From Belliella aquatica (lineage in GTDB: Bacteria; Bacteroidota; Bacteroidia; Cytophagales; Cyclobacteriaceae), in assembly GCF_014637795.1 (NCBI RefSeq), contig NZ_BMFD01000001.1, positions 228,523 to 292,522 on the forward strand: DNA of 64,000 bases. Direction: 5' to 3'. The translations under genes were made by a program, and so were the position numbers. Positions 52,013 through 60,712 of this stretch are shown here, one piece after another (the stretch's first letter is position 1; each line of letters starts with the position of its first letter). The notes beneath the pieces are model-generated. The model worked only from the letters and a program-made list of their open reading frames with translations, ran no database searches and was not told the origin of the DNA.

Positions 52013-53727
52013 AATTAATAATTAAAATATTATCCATTTTTATAATTATAATATTATACTCTTGCGCAAAACAAAGTACACCAATGGGTGGTGAAAAGGA
52101 TATAACTCCACCCAAATTGGTTTCAATCAAACCAATCAACGAATCAACAAACACAAAGCCACAGAATATTGAGCTTGAATTCGATGAGTATGTCAAAATA
52201 GAAACCCCAAATAAGCTTATAATCATCACACCTAAAATCAATAAAGATGAAATGGTGGTAACAGCTTTAAAGAACAAGGTTATTATCAAACTAAATCAAG
52301 AGCTAGAAGATAGCACTACTTATGTTTTCAACTTTCAAAAAAGCATTCAAGATATCACTGAAAGTAACCCGGCTGAAAATCTAAAACTTGTATTTTCTAC
52401 TGGTGAATATATCGATAGCTTAAAATTGAGTGGAAATGTATCCTACATATTTCCTCCAAAGGAAAAATTTATAAAAGATGTCCTCGTAGGTCTATACCAA
52501 AAAAATGATACCACAGACGTTTTAACTGCAACACCATATTATATAGCAGCAGCAGATAGTTCAGGAAACTTTGAAATTACCAATATAAAGGCTGGTGAAT
52601 ACAGAGCGTATGCTTGGTTTGATTCAAATAATAACCTCAAAGCAGAAGAAAAATCAGAGCCTTATGCATTTTTTGGAGATACGCTAAACATTGACAAAGA
52701 TATAAGCGGGATAGATTTTTCACTTTCTAAAGCAGATATTTCAGAGCTTAAAATCAATAGGAGCTCATCGGTTGGAGAGAACTACGATGTCGTACTTAGT
52801 AAATTCCCTACGAATATAGAGATTATAGAAGAAAATTTTAATGAGAAACTATTCTATCGATTGAAAGAAAAAAATCTTCGCTTTTATCATACAGACCTAA
52901 GAAATGACAGCATTCAAACAAGGGTAATACTCAAAGATTCTGTAGGATTTACATTAGATACACTTGTCTATTTAAAATTTGAAGAAAGTGATAGAGTCAA
53001 AGAAAAGTTGGAACATTCCATAAATTCAGGAATAGGATTTCTCAATCAAATCAATGCAGAAATAACTTTCAATAAACCTGTTAAAAATATCAACCTAGAT
53101 TCCTTATTCGTCAAGTACGATACAGCATCCATCATTAAAATACAAAAAGACTGGATATACTTAAAAGACAGCACAAACTATACAAAATTAAATATTGACA
53201 TCCCTATCACGGATAGTCTTACGAATTCAACATTTACCATTTTTGCTGCTGATTCAACATTCCAAGATGTAGAAGGACTATATAATGAAAATAAAATAGA
53301 GGCCAACTATAAAAAATTAGATCCGAAAACCTTGGTAACTTCCTTAGATGTTACTATCGACACGGATTTTCAGCATCTCATTGTACAACTTTTAGATAAA
53401 TCTGGTACCAAAATAGTCAAAGAAGTGTTTCTTGAAAATACAAATAAATATTCTTTTGTAGACTTTGAAGCAGGGACATATAATCTTCGTGTAATATTCG
53501 ACGAAAATAAAAACAGAAGATGGGATCCATCTAATATGGTACAAAATAGACAAGCAGAAAAAGTCTTTTATTACAAAAATCCAAATGATCCTAAATCAAT
53601 GGACATCATTGTAAAAGCAGGTTGGACAAACGAAATCACAGTCATAACAAAAACTAACAATACTATAGAATCTGTTGATATGAATAATACCAAAGATATA
53701 GATACAAACAATGAAGAGGACAATTAA
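52009..53727 (+). CDS. Ig-like-domain lipoprotein (BIg_5-type)
   Basis: A 572-residue lipoprotein, lipobox ILYSC (Cys19), then PMGGEKDITPPKLVSIKPIN, the standard opening of Bacteroidota Ig-like lipoproteins. BIg_5-like domain at about 35-125 (ELEFDEYVKIETP; VFNFQKSIQDITE), and more beta-rich regions to 545. No catalytic motif. It likely sits in the outer membrane, possibly involved in cell-envelope shape or substrate binding. Last gene before oriC; overlaps the methyltransferase gene by 4 bp. Confidence 0.82.
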   Translation: MKLIIKILSIFIIIILYSCAKQSTPMGGEKDITPPKLVSIKPINESTNTKPQNIELEFDEYVKIETPNKLIIITPKINKDEMVVTALKNKVIIKLNQELEDSTTYVFNFQKSIQDITESNPAENLKLVFSTGEYIDSLKLSGNVSYIFPPKEKFIKDVLVGLYQKNDTTDVLTATPYYIAAADSSGNFEITNIKAGEYRAYAWFDSNNNLKAEEKSEPYAFFGDTLNIDKDISGIDFSLSKADISELKINRSSSVGENYDVVLSKFPTNIEIIEENFNEKLFYRLKEKNLRFYHTDLRNDSIQTRVILKDSVGFTLDTLVYLKFEESDRVKEKLEHSINSGIGFLNQINAEITFNKPVKNINLDSLFVKYDTASIIKIQKDWIYLKDSTNYTKLNIDIPITDSLTNSTFTIFAADSTFQDVEGLYNENKIEANYKKLDPKTLVTSLDVTIDTDFQHLIVQLLDKSGTKIVKEVFLENTNKYSFVDFEAGTYNLRVIFDENKNRRWDPSNMVQNRQAEKVFYYKNPNDPKSMDIIVKAGWTNEITVITKTNNTIESVDMNNTKDIDTNNEEDN

Positions 53728-54208
53728 AATGGAACCTTTAAAACAAATAAACAAACGCCAAATTGTGCATAACACCAAAATAATTTGTGAATAAGTGTCA
53801 ACAACTTTCTCATAACTCTTACATTATACACCAAGCCTAAAACAGAATGAGAAAAGTCAATACACAATGAGGATAAGTCGATAATCATGAACAGTAATCC
53901 ACATTTTCAAACACATTTAAATATCTACAATTAGGTAAAAAATATTATGCACAGGATTCTAATCTCAAAATAGAAAGAACCTGTTATTTAGAACATTATA
54001 CAAAATTTGGATGTGGGTAACACGTTGATAACATCTAAAACATGACACTTACCTGAGTGGAGAAATAAATCATCAATTTTTATCCACAAATCCACACCTT
54101 AATAACTTTAACTTTCTCTTTTTAAGAATTAACCAATTATTTATAAATGGAGGTGGATAACTCAAGGAAAATGCGTCTTGTTTTCTTCGTTACATTTTTA
54201 TAATTTGA
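53728..54208. other. oriC: Chromosomal replication origin (oriC)
   Basis: Gene-free 481 bp with many DnaA boxes. Perfect TTATNCACA: 53764-53772 (minus), 53786-53794 (minus), 53945-53953 (plus), 54080-54088 (plus, TTATCCACA). One-mismatch: 53824-53832 TTATACACC, 53895-53903 TAATCCACA, 54012-54020 TTACCCACA (minus), 54152-54160 TTATCCACC (minus). An AT-rich stretch (54100-54150) lies between the last strong boxes and may be the unwinding element. Two parS sites and mnmG lie 2.6-4.6 kb upstream. G/C content of sampled lines differs on the two sides (right side G-rich on plus strand), as expected for an origin. dnaA itself is not in the window. Confidence 0.88.
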
Positions 54209-55993
54209 ATGACCTTATCAAACCCAAAAAAAAAGATCATGCAGATTAATCGAATCTTTGATATCATCAACTTCCAGATTGCTACTTATGACAAAAAAAT
54301 AGCATTGGCTCAAAAAATCAATGGAGAATGGAAAAGCTATTCTTCCAAAGAATTCAAATCAATTGTAGATAATTTGAGCCTAGCTTTTATTTCCGTAGGA
54401 ATAAATGAAAACGAAAAAGTAGCAATCATTTCAGACAATAGGCCTGAATGGAATTTTATTGATTTGGCACTTCAACAGATAGGAGCAATCTCAGTTCCTA
54501 TGTACCCGACTATTTCTGCAGATGATTACAAATATATTTTTGAGCATGCAGAGGTAAAAATGGTTTTTGTGGGGAATGATGAGATTTATCAAAAAGCAAA
54601 AGTCGCCACGGAAAATACTGATATCAAGATTCTTTCATTTGATCAGTTAGAAAGTTGTCCCAATTGGAAGGATTTTATGAAATCTGGTGAATCTGGAAAT
54701 CTAGCTGAACTTGAATCCAAAAAAGAAAAAATCAAGTCTGATGATCTTTTTACTATCATCTATACCTCAGGTACAACAGGTCGACCAAAGGGCGTGATGT
54801 TAAGTCACAGAAATATCATTCATAATTTATTGGCTGTAGAAGATAGGCTAGTAATCCCTAGAGGCACGTCAAAGGCCTTGAGTTTTTTACCTCTATGTCA
54901 TATCTATGAACGGACAGGATCTTTTTGCTTTATGTACATGGGTGTTTCCATTTATTATGCTGAAAGTATGGAAACAATTGGCGAAAACCTTAAGGAAATA
55001 CAACCACAAGTATTCAATACAGTACCAAGATTATTGGAGAAAGTTTATGATAAGATAGTTTCTAAAGGATATGAGTTAACAGGCATAAAAAAATCTCTGT
55101 TTTTTTGGGCATTAGATTTAGGCTTGAAATTCGAACCCAATAAATCTCAAGGATTTTGGTACGATTTTCAGTTGAACCTGGCGAATAAGATTATTTTCAG
55201 CAAATGGAGAGAAGCTTTAGGAGGAAATATTTTACAAATCAACTCTGGTGCTTCTGCTTTGCAACCTCGATTGGCTAGAGTTTTTTGGAGTGCAGGAATT
55301 CCCGTATGCGAAGGTTATGGATTGACAGAGACATCTCCAGTTGTAGCAGTGTCGGTTTGTAACCTGAGAGATATTCGTATTGGATTTGTGGGAAAAATAG
55401 TCAATGATGTTCAAGTAAAAATAGCAGAGGACGGAGAAATCTTGGTTAAAGGTCCTAATGTCATGCAAGGATACTACAAACAGCCTGATATGACCAATGA
55501 AGTCATCAAAGAGGGTTGGTTCCATACCGGAGATATTGGAGAGCTTCACGAAGGGGATTACTTGAAAATCACAGATAGGAAAAAAGAGATGTTCAAGACA
55601 TCTGGTGGAAAATATATTGCGCCGCAGCCAATGGAAAATAAATTCAAGGAATCTTCCCTAATTGAGCAATTGATAGTGGTTGGAGAAAATAAGAATTATC
55701 CAGCAGCATTGATTGTTCCAAGTTTTGATGGTTTAAGAGAATATTGCAAGCACAAAGACATTCCTTACACATCAGATGAAGAAATGATTCAAAAACCCGA
55801 TATGATTGAAAAGTATCAAAGAGAGATAGATCAATTGAACAAGTATTTTGGAAAATGGGAGCAAATCAAAAGATTCAAATTACTTCCAAAGCCTTGGGGA
55901 ATAGAATCCGGAGAAATGACACCGACAATGAAACTGAAGAGAAAAGTGATTCATAGTAAATTTGAAAAAGAAATAGAGGGACTATATAGTTAA
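54209..55993 (+). CDS. fadD: AMP-dependent acyl-CoA synthetase (long-chain fatty-acid CoA ligase)
   Basis: 594 residues, ANL superfamily. P-loop motif IIYTSGTTGRPKGVMLSH, A5 motif EGYGLTETSP, A7 GWFHTGDIGE, A8 ITDRKKEMFKTSGGKYI (with catalytic Lys region), and C-terminal PTMKLKRK (A10). It activates fatty acids as acyl-CoA for the beta-oxidation genes that follow. ATG at 54209; a second ATG at 54239 could be the start. It lies right of oriC, with its own promoter probably inside the oriC region. Often named long-chain acyl-CoA synthetase (FAA1-type). Confidence 0.9.
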   Translation: MTLSNPKKKIMQINRIFDIINFQIATYDKKIALAQKINGEWKSYSSKEFKSIVDNLSLAFISVGINENEKVAIISDNRPEWNFIDLALQQIGAISVPMYPTISADDYKYIFEHAEVKMVFVGNDEIYQKAKVATENTDIKILSFDQLESCPNWKDFMKSGESGNLAELESKKEKIKSDDLFTIIYTSGTTGRPKGVMLSHRNIIHNLLAVEDRLVIPRGTSKALSFLPLCHIYERTGSFCFMYMGVSIYYAESMETIGENLKEIQPQVFNTVPRLLEKVYDKIVSKGYELTGIKKSLFFWALDLGLKFEPNKSQGFWYDFQLNLANKIIFSKWREALGGNILQINSGASALQPRLARVFWSAGIPVCEGYGLTETSPVVAVSVCNLRDIRIGFVGKIVNDVQVKIAEDGEILVKGPNVMQGYYKQPDMTNEVIKEGWFHTGDIGELHEGDYLKITDRKKEMFKTSGGKYIAPQPMENKFKESSLIEQLIVVGENKNYPAALIVPSFDGLREYCKHKDIPYTSDEEMIQKPDMIEKYQREIDQLNKYFGKWEQIKRFKLLPKPWGIESGEMTPTMKLKRKVIHSKFEKEIEGLYS

Positions 55994-56015
55994 TTGAGTA
56001 ATCAGTCGACTAGTT

Positions 56016-56061
56016 AAAAAGGTGATTAGTAGATTATAAAGAATCTTTTAATCACCTTTTT
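56016..56061 (+). terminator. Rho-independent terminator after the acyl-CoA synthetase gene
   Basis: 13-bp stem AAAAAGGTGATTA / TAATCACCTTTTT with a 20-nt loop. It separates the ligase from the following MarR-beta-oxidation genes. Confidence 0.85.
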
Positions 56062-56208
56062 CAATTAAGTAAATGAATAATTTTTTTTAGAAACTTATTT
56101 TGGTATAATCAGTTTTCTATACCATTTTATATTTAAATCCGTAGTAAATAACACCCAAACAGAATAATATTTCTTTATAGTAAAATAAAACATTTTTAAA
56201 TTTCCTCT

Positions 56209-56248
56209 GCATGCATAACTTTTTCAAAAAATAGTATGTATGCATAAC
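56209..56248. promoter_or_regulatory. Candidate MarR operator (repeated ATGCATAAC)
   Basis: The motif GCATGCATAAC (56209-56219) is followed 19 nt later by GTATGCATAAC (56238-56248). The shared core ATGCATAAC occurs twice in direct orientation, each containing the palindrome ATGCAT. It lies about 35-75 bp upstream of the MarR-family gene, where autoregulation sites are typical. Confidence 0.55.
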
Positions 56249-56282
56249 AAATTTTTCCTAAATTGGTCATGTAAATACTATT

Positions 56283-56765
56283 ATGCCCATGAAACGTGAA
56301 GAAACGGTAGATTTCCATATAAAAAGCTCTTGGCATGCCATCTCAAGAATGTATAACCAAAAGGCAGCTTTAGAGGATTTTACTGCATCTATAGGTTATG
56401 TATTGATCAATATCAATTCCAAAGAAGGTACTCCTGCGACGAAGATCGCTCCTTTGATGGGTTTGGAAGCGCGTAGTTTGACAAGAATGCTTAAGACCAT
56501 GGAGGAAAAAGGAATGATTTTTAGAAAGCAGGATTCTGTGGACAAGAGATCTGTTCGCATATATCTCACAGATGAAGGAAAGCGGAAAAAAGAAATTTCA
56601 GTAGAAACAATAAAGGATTTCAACGTACAAGTTAGAGAAGATGTCAGTGAAGAAGAATTGGACATATTTTTCAAAGTTTTCCATAAAATCAATCAAACGA
56701 TAGATAAAATTCAATTAGAAACCATAAACCCAAATCAGTACAAGAGTAAAGTGTACGAACTCTAA
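56283..56765 (+). CDS. MarR-family transcriptional regulator of the beta-oxidation operon
   Basis: 160 residues. Winged-helix core: GTPATKIAPLMGLEARSLTR (recognition helix), then MLKTMEEKGMIFRKQDSVDK (wing), with a long N-terminal helix ISRMYNQKAALEDFTASIGY and C-terminal dimer helices. It lies 14 bp before the HAD/enoyl-CoA hydratase gene, so it probably controls these genes and responds to an acyl-CoA or fatty acid. Start at 56283 or two codons later (56289). Confidence 0.88.
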   Translation: MPMKREETVDFHIKSSWHAISRMYNQKAALEDFTASIGYVLININSKEGTPATKIAPLMGLEARSLTRMLKTMEEKGMIFRKQDSVDKRSVRIYLTDEGKRKKEISVETIKDFNVQVREDVSEEELDIFFKVFHKINQTIDKIQLETINPNQYKSKVYEL

Positions 56766-56779
56766 ACCAATATAATCTT

Positions 56780-59185
56780 ATGAAAAAAAACATTCAAAAA
56801 GTTGCCATTTTAGGTTCAGGAGTAATGGGATCGAGGATTGCTTGCCATTTTGCCAATATCGGCGTAAGGGTATTGCTTCTCGATATCGTTCCTCGAGAGC
56901 TGAATGACGATGAAAAGAAAAAGGGTCTAACCCTTGAAGACAAAGCCGTTAGAAATAGGCTAGTTGATTCAGCCTTGCAAAGCACGCTTAAAAATAAACC
57001 TGCGTCACTTTATGATGCAGCTAACGTGAATAGAATTACTACTGGAAATTTTGACGACGATCTACCAAAAATCAAGGATTACGATTGGATCATGGAAGTT
57101 GTAGTGGAAAGATTGGATATCAAACAATCACTTTTCGAAAAAGTAGAGAAATATAGAAAGCCAGGATCTTTGATTACTTCTAATACTTCTGGAATTCCAA
57201 TGCATATGATGTGTGAAGGCAGATCTGAAGATTTTCAAGTAAATTTTGCAGGAACACACTTTTTCAATCCTCCAAGGTATTTGAGATTATTAGAAATTAT
57301 TCCTGGTCCCAAAACCAATCCCGAAATCGTTGACTTTTTGATGGATTATGGAGACAGGTTCTTAGGAAAAGAAACTGTTTTGTGTAAAGACACCCCGGCA
57401 TTTATTGCCAATAGAATTGGTGTCTATGCGATAATTTCAGGAATGCATGCCATTGAAAAAATGGGATTGGGTGTTTCTGAAGTTGATAAATTAACAGGAA
57501 CGATCATCGGTAGAGCAAAATCAGCTACTTTCCGCACCATGGATGTGGTTGGATTGGATACGACAGTAAATGTTGCCAATAACCTTTACAAAACGCTAGA
57601 GCACGATGAATCTAGAGATAAATTTCTCTTGCCAAATATCGTAAAAGTACTTTATGATAATAAATGGTGGGGAGATAAGACAGGCCAAGGTTATTTCAAA
57701 ATGATCCGTCATGATGATGGTAGAAAAGAACTGAAAGAGCTTGATCTAAAGACTTTTGAATACAAGGATGCAGAAAAGCCAAAGTTCAAAGCTTTAGAAG
57801 CTTCCAAGGAAATTGAAGATTTGAAAAAGAGGATCAAGTTTTTGGTCAATTTTGATGACAGGGCAGGAGAGTTTTATAGAACCTCTTTCTACGATCTTTT
57901 CAAATACTGCTCAAACAGAATTCCAGAAATTTCTGACGAAACATATAGAATTGATCAGGCCGTTTGTGCTGGTTTCGGTTGGGAATTAGGTCCATTTGAG
58001 ACTTGGGATATTCTTGGAGTAAAAGACACCGTTGAAAAAATGGAAGCTGCTGGCGAAAAAGCTGCTGCATGGGTCCATGAAATGCTTAACGCAGGACATG
58101 AATCATTCTATAAAGTAGAAGCAGGACAGAAGAAATTCTATGATGTCAAGTCCAAAACTTACCTGCCAATTCCTGGACAGGAAGAGTTTATTATCCTTGA
58201 TACGCTTAAAGCGGCCAACAAGAAAATTTGGGGCAATGCAGGAGCAACTATTTATGATCTAGGAGATGAGGTAATTGGCTTGGAATTCCATACCAAAATG
58301 AATTCTCTTGGTCAAGAAGTCATCGAAGGAATCAATACGGCCATCAACATGGCTGAGAAATCTTACAAAGGATTAGTCATAGGCAATGAAGGAGGTAATT
58401 TCTCTGCAGGAGCTAATCTTGCGATGCTATTCATGTTTGCCGGAGATCAGGAATACGATGAGATCAATTTGATGATCGCTGGATTCCAGAATACGATGAT
58501 GAGAGCAAGATATTCCTCCGTTCCAGTAGTTGTTGCGCCTCATAATATGGCATTGGGTGGTGGATGTGAATTGTCACTTCACGCTGATGCGGTTCAGGCC
58601 CATGCAGAATTGTATATGGGCTTGGTTGAATTTGGTGTAGGATTGATTCCTGCAGGAGGTGGTACCAAGGAGATGACTTTAAGATTTTCTAATGATATCA
58701 AGGATGGTGATGTAGAGTTGAATAGGCTGCAAGAGTATTTTATGAATATTGCAACAGCTAAAGTTTCGACTTCAGCAGAAGAAGCAAGAGGTTTGGGATA
58801 CCTACAAGTCAAAGACTCCATTACGCTAAATAGAAAACGTCAACTGGCGGAAGCCAAGGCCAAAGTATTGTCATTGTATGATGCTGGCTATACGCAACCT
58901 GTTCAACAAACGGATATTAAAGTTTTAGGAAAAACCTCTTTGGCACTATTCGAAGCAGGTATTACGGGTATGCAGTACGGAAAATACATCTCAGATCACG
59001 ATGCTAAAATTGCAAGAAAATTAGCATGGGTGATGTCTGGCGGTGATCTATCAGCACCAACACTCGTCAGTGAGCAATTCCTTCTAGATCTCGAAAGAGA
59101 AGCATTCTTAAGCTTAACAGGCGAGAAAAAGACACTCGAAAGAATACACAGCATCCTGTTCAAAGGTAAACCGCTGAGAAATTAG
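56780..59185 (+). CDS. fadJ: 3-hydroxyacyl-CoA dehydrogenase / enoyl-CoA hydratase fusion
   Basis: An 801-residue bifunctional enzyme. N-terminal HAD: NAD motif VAILGSGVMGSRIACHFA, then ITSNTSGIPMHMM and HFFNPPRYLRLLEIIPGPKT; second HAD_C domain around 380-460. C-terminal enoyl-CoA hydratase: GGNFSAGANLAML, then LGGGCELSLHADAVQAHAEL and AGGGTKEMTLR. The order (HAD first, hydratase last) is opposite to E. coli FadB, where hydratase comes first. It performs steps two and three of beta-oxidation. Followed after a repeat-rich gap by the thiolase gene. Confidence 0.93.
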   Translation: MKKNIQKVAILGSGVMGSRIACHFANIGVRVLLLDIVPRELNDDEKKKGLTLEDKAVRNRLVDSALQSTLKNKPASLYDAANVNRITTGNFDDDLPKIKDYDWIMEVVVERLDIKQSLFEKVEKYRKPGSLITSNTSGIPMHMMCEGRSEDFQVNFAGTHFFNPPRYLRLLEIIPGPKTNPEIVDFLMDYGDRFLGKETVLCKDTPAFIANRIGVYAIISGMHAIEKMGLGVSEVDKLTGTIIGRAKSATFRTMDVVGLDTTVNVANNLYKTLEHDESRDKFLLPNIVKVLYDNKWWGDKTGQGYFKMIRHDDGRKELKELDLKTFEYKDAEKPKFKALEASKEIEDLKKRIKFLVNFDDRAGEFYRTSFYDLFKYCSNRIPEISDETYRIDQAVCAGFGWELGPFETWDILGVKDTVEKMEAAGEKAAAWVHEMLNAGHESFYKVEAGQKKFYDVKSKTYLPIPGQEEFIILDTLKAANKKIWGNAGATIYDLGDEVIGLEFHTKMNSLGQEVIEGINTAINMAEKSYKGLVIGNEGGNFSAGANLAMLFMFAGDQEYDEINLMIAGFQNTMMRARYSSVPVVVAPHNMALGGGCELSLHADAVQAHAELYMGLVEFGVGLIPAGGGTKEMTLRFSNDIKDGDVELNRLQEYFMNIATAKVSTSAEEARGLGYLQVKDSITLNRKRQLAEAKAKVLSLYDAGYTQPVQQTDIKVLGKTSLALFEAGITGMQYGKYISDHDAKIARKLAWVMSGGDLSAPTLVSEQFLLDLEREAFLSLTGEKKTLERIHSILFKGKPLRN

Positions 59186-59416
59186 AGATGTTAGACGTAA
59201 GACAAGAGACATGAGATTAGAGAAAAACAAAACCCTGAAAGGGTTAAACTTTGAATAGCCCCGGGTCGCAACCCGGGGAACGAAGTAGATAGTGTAAGTA
59301 ACAACCCCAGCGGGGTTGAATTTCTAAAACTCTCAGTCGAGTATTTTCTCTTGAATCTCAACCGTAACTGAAACAATACCTGAAATAATAAATTTACCTT
59401 ACTTAGAAACAAAAAA
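59186..59416. repeat. Gap with three GC-rich hairpins and a GAGAC/AAGAC-type repeat
   Basis: Three perfect palindromic hairpins follow each other: AACCCTGAAAGGGTT (59231-59245), CCCCGGGTCGCAACCCGGGG (59259-59278) and AACCCCAGCGGGGTT (59303-59317). The first part also has a phrase GTAAGACAAGAGACATGAGA. Similar but not identical phrases lie at 12690-12770. They have no T-run, so they are probably repeats rather than terminators, though they may lower thiolase expression relative to the upstream genes. Confidence 0.75.
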
Positions 59417-60592
59417 ATGGAAGCATATATAGTAAATGGATATAGATCAGCGGTAGGAAAGGCCAAAAAAGGTGGCTTTAGATTCTATCGACCGGATGAT
59501 TTGGCTGCTGATGTGATCAAGCATCTTGTAGCCAACACCCCTGGATTGGAAAACAAAATGGTCGATGACTTGATCGTTGGAAATGCAATTCCTGAAGGCG
59601 AGCAAGGCATGCAGATGGGAAGAATGATTTCTCTTTTGGCTTTGGGCGTAGACAATCCTGGCTTTATCATCAATAGATATTGTGGTTCTGGATTGGAAGC
59701 CATTGCCTTGGCAGTAGGGAAAATCAAGGCTGGTATGGCGGACTGCATCATTGCTGGTGGCACAGAATCGATGTCTCTCCTTCCAATGATGGGTTACAAA
59801 ACCGCATTGAACTGGAAAATTGCTTCACAGAATCCTGATTACTATTTGAGTATGGGATTGACTGCTGAGGAATTGGCCAAGGAATATGAAATTACCCGTG
59901 AACAAGCCGATGAATTCTCTGTAAGATCACACGATAAAGCCTTGGCGGCAATTGCTGATGGTAAATTCAAAGATCAGATCGTCCCTGTGGAAGTAGAAGA
60001 AACATATTTGGACGACAATGGAAAAAGAAAAACCAGAAAACACATCATTGATACTGACGAAGGACCAAGAAAAGGAACAACGCTGGAAGCTTTATCTAAT
60101 CTGAGACCTGCTTTCAAGCTGGGAGGTCAAGTGACTGCTGGTAATTCTTCCCAAACTTCCGATGGAGCTGCTTTCGTGGTGGTCATGTCTGAGAGAATGG
60201 TGAAGGAATTGAACTTGGAGCCAATTGCGAGATTGATGTCTTATTCCGTAGCAGGTGTAGAGCCACGCATCATGGGCATAGGTCCAAAAGAAGCTGTTCC
60301 AAAAGCATTGAAGCAAGCTGGATTGACTTTGAATGATATTGATTTGATTGAACTGAACGAGGCATTTGCCGCGCAAGGATTGGCGGTGATGAAATCACTC
60401 GACATGAATCCTGATATCGTCAATGTCAATGGTGGTGCAGTGGCCTTAGGTCACCCACTTGGTTGCACGGGAGCAAAACTATCCGTTCAGCTCTTCAGCG
60501 AACTTCGTCGTCAAAACAAAAAACACGGTCTCGTAACCGCCTGCGTCGGAGGAGGACAAGGAGTAGCGGGAGTGTTTGAGTTGCTAAAATAG
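59417..60592 (+). CDS. fadA: Acetyl-CoA acyltransferase (thiolase)
   Basis: A 391-residue thiolase. Catalytic Cys in NRYCGSGLEAI, GGTESMS, GxNGGAVALGHPLG signature as VNGGAVALGHPLGCTG (His), and C-terminal CVGGGQG (second Cys). Full family length (about 390). It performs the final thiolytic step of beta-oxidation. Start ATG at 59417 preceded by ACAAAAAA. Confidence 0.95.
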   Translation: MEAYIVNGYRSAVGKAKKGGFRFYRPDDLAADVIKHLVANTPGLENKMVDDLIVGNAIPEGEQGMQMGRMISLLALGVDNPGFIINRYCGSGLEAIALAVGKIKAGMADCIIAGGTESMSLLPMMGYKTALNWKIASQNPDYYLSMGLTAEELAKEYEITREQADEFSVRSHDKALAAIADGKFKDQIVPVEVEETYLDDNGKRKTRKHIIDTDEGPRKGTTLEALSNLRPAFKLGGQVTAGNSSQTSDGAAFVVVMSERMVKELNLEPIARLMSYSVAGVEPRIMGIGPKEAVPKALKQAGLTLNDIDLIELNEAFAAQGLAVMKSLDMNPDIVNVNGGAVALGHPLGCTGAKLSVQLFSELRRQNKKHGLVTACVGGGQGVAGVFELLK

Positions 60593-60712
60593 AATACAGA
60601 AGTAAGAGACAAGAAATAAGACTCGATTTATCTTGAGAATTCCAGCTCCTATTTCTTTTATCTTGACTCTTGTTTCTAAACATCGATCCAAAGTAATTAA
60701 AACATAATTTAC
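60593..60712. repeat. Short gap with AAGAGACAAGAA-type inverted phrases
   Basis: The gap carries GTAAGAGACAAGAAATAAGA and, inverted, TTTCTTTTATCTTGACTCTT; together they could form an imperfect hairpin. The same phrase type occurs upstream of the thiolase gene. Confidence 0.45.
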
